Assembly: GCF_033807715.1 (NCBI RefSeq)
Contig: NC_084599.1
Location: 5,756,125-5,820,124, forward strand
Length of the DNA: 64,000 nucleotides
DNA from: Cololabis saira
Taxonomy: Eukaryota > Chordata > Actinopteri > Beloniformes > Belonidae
Reading direction: 5' to 3'
Every line of letters begins with the position of its first letter. The first letter of the stretch is position 1. Shown here piece by piece: positions 60,606-64,000 of this stretch. A program made the translations under genes and the position numbers. The notes under the pieces were generated by a model. That model was not told the DNA's origin and searched no databases. It saw nothing but the letters and a program-made list of their open reading frames with translations.

Positions 60606-60998
60606 TTAGAGAAACGCATCCAGCTTACGGGCCTGATCCCCAAACGTAAAAGTCAGAGCGCTGATCGCTTTGCTTGACCCTTCTGCCACGTCCGGCAGCT
60701 TTGAAAGAGCAAAAAAGGCTGCAGACGACTTACGCATTTGTCGATACATCAGGAAACCTCCACCTCCGATCATGAGGATAATCAGGAGAAATCCTGCGAT
60801 CATGAATCCAAATATGAAGGCATCTTCTACGTCCTCGACGGACATGATCGCCAAGCACAAAGGCTTCCAATTTTTTTATGAATCCATTGTATATCCCGAA
60901 AAAAATGTCCCATCGGGGAAAGAGGGCTCCCTTACCCCCTGTCTTCTTGTTGCAAAAATTTGGTCAATTGTGCTGAGAGACCAGTTAATCAATTCCAT
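60606..60998 (-). pseudogene. Diverged copy of the LINE-linked membrane-protein ORF, one stop
   Basis: 131 codons from ATG 60,998: 'MELINWSLSTIDQIFATRR', 'PDGTFFSGYTMDS', then TAA at codon 41, where the other copies have Trp. The frame continues in register: 'WKPLCLAIMSVEDVEDAFIF', a long hydrophobic segment ('MIAGFLLIILMIGGGGFLMY') and a basic tail. The spacing between the N-terminal motif, EDVED and the membrane helix is the same as in the intact copy. An upstream hydrophobic, in-frame extension (to 61,151) is open but not conserved. Confidence 0.75.
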
Positions 60999-61651
60999 AA
61001 TTGTAATTTCGGAGGAGTGAAAAGAAGAGAACTCTGAAGACGAGACAGGACAAAAGCAGTAGCAGGGCAGACAGATAAGGGAGAGGAGCAGAAAAAGCGT
61101 CCGCCTTCGTCGAGAGCCGGAAGAAGCCGGAAGACATGTGACTAATGTCAACTTTAGAGCAGAAAAACGAGCTAGCTAGCTGTTTAAGAAAAGAGAATTC
61201 GTTGCGAAATTGACTTGGCTATTTCATATTTAACGCTAGTTAGACCTGATGGATAAATTAGTGACAATAACGAAGCCTAAAGCTGGAGATTGTAACGTTC
61301 CAGCTCGGCCTAACGTTACTCCCTCCACGTCTGACGAGGCCAAAGTTTCATCAACCATAAACACATGTAGCTAATAACCCAGTCAGGAATTGGTTAATTA
61401 GGTGAAATAAGCAGAATAAAACACATCTTAAAGTTATTATAAACCAGGCTTAAAATGTGACACATTTATAAAAAAAAAAAAAGGGAAAAAATAAGAATTC
61501 CAAGCGGGGGTCCCTGCTCTGTTTTTCTCTCCTCCAAAAAAAAAGGTTGAAGACTCCTGCTCTAAACTGTAGATCATATTAACTTCAGGAGGACTCACTT
61601 CTGCTGGTAGATCTCACACCAGCACCAAAAAAGACTGGACAATGTATCTCC

Positions 61652-61673
61652 TTTATTTGATGTATTTTTTATT
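61652..61673 (-). terminator. rad54l: rad54l polyadenylation signals
   Basis: Two AATAAA motifs on the minus strand (TTTATT at 61,652 and 61,668), 80-100 nt downstream of the rad54l stop codon. Confidence 0.7.
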
Positions 61674-61751
61674 AAAGGAAGCATGCAGAACAAATAAATA
61701 CAGGTATATACAGTAGAGTTGGTGGGACAGCAGGATGTGGCGGAGCCGCTG

Positions 61752-61953
61752 CTAGACCACGCCCTTCTGCTCCTCGTGGGAGCGCTGGTGGAAGACGAAG
61801 GACACGGCAGCGTCCCAGGAGGACTTGAGCACCACGTCCCTCAGGCCCTTCTTGTCGTAGCAGTGGTTCCACTGAGAGAGGTTGCTGGTGCAATCACAGT
61901 CCTCCGGTGGAGGCCGCACCTGCGTGCCGTTCACGCAGCGACGGCAGCGAAAC
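61752..61953 (-). CDS. rad54l: rad54l last exon
   Basis: 202 nt after acceptor 'gtgcttgcag'. It encodes the C-terminal CxxC-containing tail 'FRCRRCVNG', '[20 protein letters not shown]' and '[10 protein letters not shown]', stop TAG. It matches remembered human RAD54L ('CRRCVNSRQIRPPPDGSDC'). Confidence 0.96.
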
Positions 61954-63728
61954 CTGCAAGCACCAGACACCAGACCGTTAACGGAACAGCAGAATCATCC
62001 TGGGGGTGTTTTGGTCTTAATGTGAGGAAAATGCCATGTAAGAAGTTTTATAGCAACAAAATATAAGACAATCGTGACCGCATGTCAGTTATTGAGAAAA
62101 CTGTGCTTAATAATTTGGATGGTAAAAAACACATATCTACAGTCTATAACCTTTTTGCAAAATATTCAATAGAATCAGCATGAGATAGATTAAATGCTTG
62201 GAGAACAGACGTACAAGATGAGATAAGTGAGAGGGATTGGGGATTGGCGTGTTTAAAGGCCCAAAATAATTCAATTAACGAGATTTAAATTGCTGCAGTA
62301 TAAATGGTTAATGAGGGTTTACATAACTCCTGTTAAACTTCACCATTTTCCCCCTAACATTCCAGATGATTGTGTTAAATGTCTGACTGAAAAGGGAACT
62401 TTGATTCACTGCTTATGGGAATGCCCTAAGATTCTGGTATTTTGGGAAAAGGTAGTCAAATGTTTATCATTGATGACCAAGTGCAACATTCCTTTGATGC
62501 CAACAATCTGCATACTTGGAATATACCCCAAAGACACTAGCAAAACAACAAAGCAATCGAAAATGACGGATTTTGGACTTCTGGAAGAAGAATGATTGCA
62601 CTACACTGGAAAAATGTTGAACCACCATGGCTTGGATGATGGAAGAAGGAGCTGATGACTTGGACTAGAGAGGTTGACTTATATAGTCAAAGGTAAACAG
62701 ACAGAGTTTGTAGATATTTGGGACTTATGTCTTTCTTGACCAACAAATGGATATATGTGGAGATGCACATTTTGATGTATAACACACCTGGGTGCACGTT
62801 ACGGTTCGGGCCGCATTAACTGCCAAAGGAATGGCATAAATTTCGCCAAAATTACACGATTAATTCAAAATGGCCGACTTCCTGTTTGGTTTCGGCCATG
62901 TCGCCAAGAGACTTTTCTTTAAGCTGCGACATGATACAGGTGTGTACCGATTTTCGTGCATGTACGTCAAACCGTATTGTGGGGCTTGAGGCACAAAGTT
63001 TTCTAGGGGGCGCTGTTGAGCCATTAGGCCACGCCCATTAATGTAAACCATTAAATATCACATTATTCAACAGGCCTGGCTTGAGTGCAAAATTTGGTGA
63101 CTTTTGGGACACGTTTAGGGGGAAAAAAAGGCCCTCATTTCGTCGGAAAAATAATGAGGAAAAAATTGCTACAGATCAATAGGGCCTTCGTACTGTCAGT
63201 GCTCGGGCCCTAAATATTGTTAAAAAAATAAATGATAGGCAACTGCAGCCTCAGGAAGCGAGCTGGAAGAACGCAGGTGCAGAGGCAGAAATGAGCAGTG
63301 TTTACTTGTCGTGGGTGTCACTGCTGGTCTCCTCGTTGAGGGTGAAGAGCTCCCGGAGTTCCCCGAGGGAGAAGTGGCGCTCCACGTCCTGCTCCTCGTC
63401 CACCACGCAGCTGCTCAGGGCCTTCTTGTGGGCCTGTCTCTGCAGGATCTTCTCCTCGATGGTCCCCGTCTGAAACACACACCCACAGGTTCCTGAAACC
63501 TCTTTGAGCAGAGGGGACGGAGGGGTGCGCGGGGCGCGGGGCACTGACCGAGAGCAGCCTGTAGATGTAGCAGGTCTTCTTCTGGCCGTCCCTCCACACC
63601 CGGGCCATGGCTTGCTCGTCGTTGGCCGGGTTCCAGTCCGGGTCAAACATCACCAGGCGGTTGGCGCCGATCAGATTCAGGCCACATCCGCCGGCTTTGC
63701 TGCTCAGCATGAAGATGAACTCGGGATT
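61752..63728 (-). CDS. rad54l: rad54l, 3' part (three terminal coding exons)
   Basis: Exons 63,728-63,549, 63,469-63,306 and 61,953-61,752 join in frame (phases 0/0, 0/2, 2/stop) to the last 181 codons of RAD54-like. RAD54L is a nuclear SNF2-family ATPase that works with RAD51 in homologous recombination. Visible: SNF2 motif V/VI region ('[16 protein letters not shown]', '[18 protein letters not shown]') with the arginine of motif VI, then '[20 protein letters not shown]' and the C-terminal 'RCRRCVNG' cysteines ending '[14 protein letters not shown]'. The gene continues beyond the window. Confidence 0.96.
62060..62755 (+). pseudogene. L1-like LINE ORF2 C-terminal fragment in a rad54l intron
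   Basis: The frame contains '[20 protein letters not shown]', '[20 protein letters not shown]' and 'FWEKV', the C-terminal zinc-type motif of fish L1 ORF2. It is broken by stops. It is opposite in orientation to rad54l. Confidence 0.82.
62756..63217 (+). repeat. Dispersed fish repeat, partial copy
   Basis: Shares 'cattttgatgtata', 'acggttcgggccgcattaac' and 'ctagggggcgctgttgagcc' with 26,651-29,086 and ends 'gtgctcgggccctaa'. It lacks the L2 insertion, so it provides the empty site. Confidence 0.7.
63306..63469 (-). CDS. rad54l: rad54l penultimate coding exon
   Basis: 164 nt, acceptor 'gtgtgtttcag', donor AA|GTAAAC. It encodes '[20 protein letters not shown]', '[20 protein letters not shown]' and 'SSDTHDK'. 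A 1.35-kb intron follows, holding an L1 fragment and a dispersed repeat. Confidence 0.95.
63549..63728 (-). CDS. rad54l: rad54l exon with helicase motifs V and VI
   Basis: 180 nt, acceptor 'ccttcccag', donor TCG|GTCAGT. It encodes 60 residues of the helicase C-terminal lobe, '[20 protein letters not shown]' through '[15 protein letters not shown]'. Further exons lie beyond 64,000. Confidence 0.96.
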
Positions 63729-64000
63729 CTGGGAAGGAGAACCAATCGTGTGTGCGCAATTAACGTCATTAACTTGTAAATTAGTAAAAGCCACATTTTA
63801 TTCCCAATAGATATTTAACAAGATGTTGAAACTGACATACTTTGACATTTAATGGAAATGACCAGCATTTGGTAAAATCTTATTTGAGGAATAGTGGTTG
63901 TAATCTAGGTTGACGAGGCCCGTGGGACCCCCCTGCACCCCAACATACTAGTCTTCCCTATGATGCTGTTACATTTTTTGAGTATGTTGCTTTTCTTTAT

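Larger units (their letters stand above)
59725..61150 (-). mobile_element. Probable retroelement carrying a diverged membrane-protein ORF
   Basis: On the minus strand the sequence runs from a short 5' leader, through the ORF at 60,998-60,606, to a 3' end 'gacaataaaggctattc' followed by (ATTC)n (59,725-59,745), like many fish LINE tails. No reverse transcriptase is present. It contains a 31-base G run (60,119-60,149). The boundary at the 5' side is uncertain. Confidence 0.55.

Overview
The window is genomic DNA from a ray-finned (teleost, probably percomorph) fish. Two spliced vertebrate genes anchor it, rad54l and lrrc41. The rest is crowded with fish-type repeats: Rex/L2/L1-like LINEs, Ty1/copia and BEL/Pao LTR elements, PIF/Harbinger, hAT, mariner and TTAA-specific DNA elements, and a tRNA-derived SINE. 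There is no bacterial-style gene organisation. Assignments rest on translation, splice-site reading and remembered family motifs; no database search was run.

Host genes. The 3' end of rad54l (minus strand, three terminal coding exons, 63,728-61,752) lies at the right edge. Downstream on the same strand is a complete ten-exon lrrc41 (55,728-34,341). All its splice phases join, giving 635 codons that start with a BC-box and a Cul5-box-like motif and continue into leucine-rich repeats. A third gene on the plus strand (TATA at 21,821, non-coding first exon, CDS 22,733-23,611) encodes a 292-residue protein of six ~48-residue beta-prism repeats resembling two MABP domains. A 584-bp segment with a 25-codon ORF occurs twice, at 32,464 and 36,690.

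Repeat landscape. 1-2,636 is the 3' end of a LINE carrying an extra small membrane-protein ORF, interrupted by a 1.4-kb DNA transposon. 4,909-19,085 is a copia element holding a LINE in its 5' LTR, a BEL/Pao element between integrase and reverse transcriptase, and a Harbinger element in RNase H, which itself contains a mariner fragment. 20.2-31.5 kb holds a SINE, a large dispersed repeat, an L2 LINE and other relics. The introns of lrrc41 hold most of the TTAA-flanked elements, hAT elements and a second LINE (48,524-51,410) with the membrane ORF intact. 54.9-63.2 kb holds L1 fragments, a two-ORF Harbinger element and a third, divergent copy of the membrane ORF.

Most notable observations. (1) A small single-pass membrane protein ORF sits 186 nt after the reverse-transcriptase stop of a LINE family. 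Comparing the two close copies gives 10 synonymous and 5 non-synonymous codon differences plus an in-frame indel. A third, diverged copy lies on another retroelement. (2) A TTAA-flanked DNA element at 46,181-46,812 carries a fragment spanning the ITS2/28S rDNA boundary in place of the interior of its sister copy at 35,455-36,268. (3) The copia gag start codon lies inside the 5' LTR, so the primer-binding site (initiator-tRNA-Met anticodon region) is translated. (4) A young BEL/Pao element has lost reverse transcriptase and RNase H in frame.
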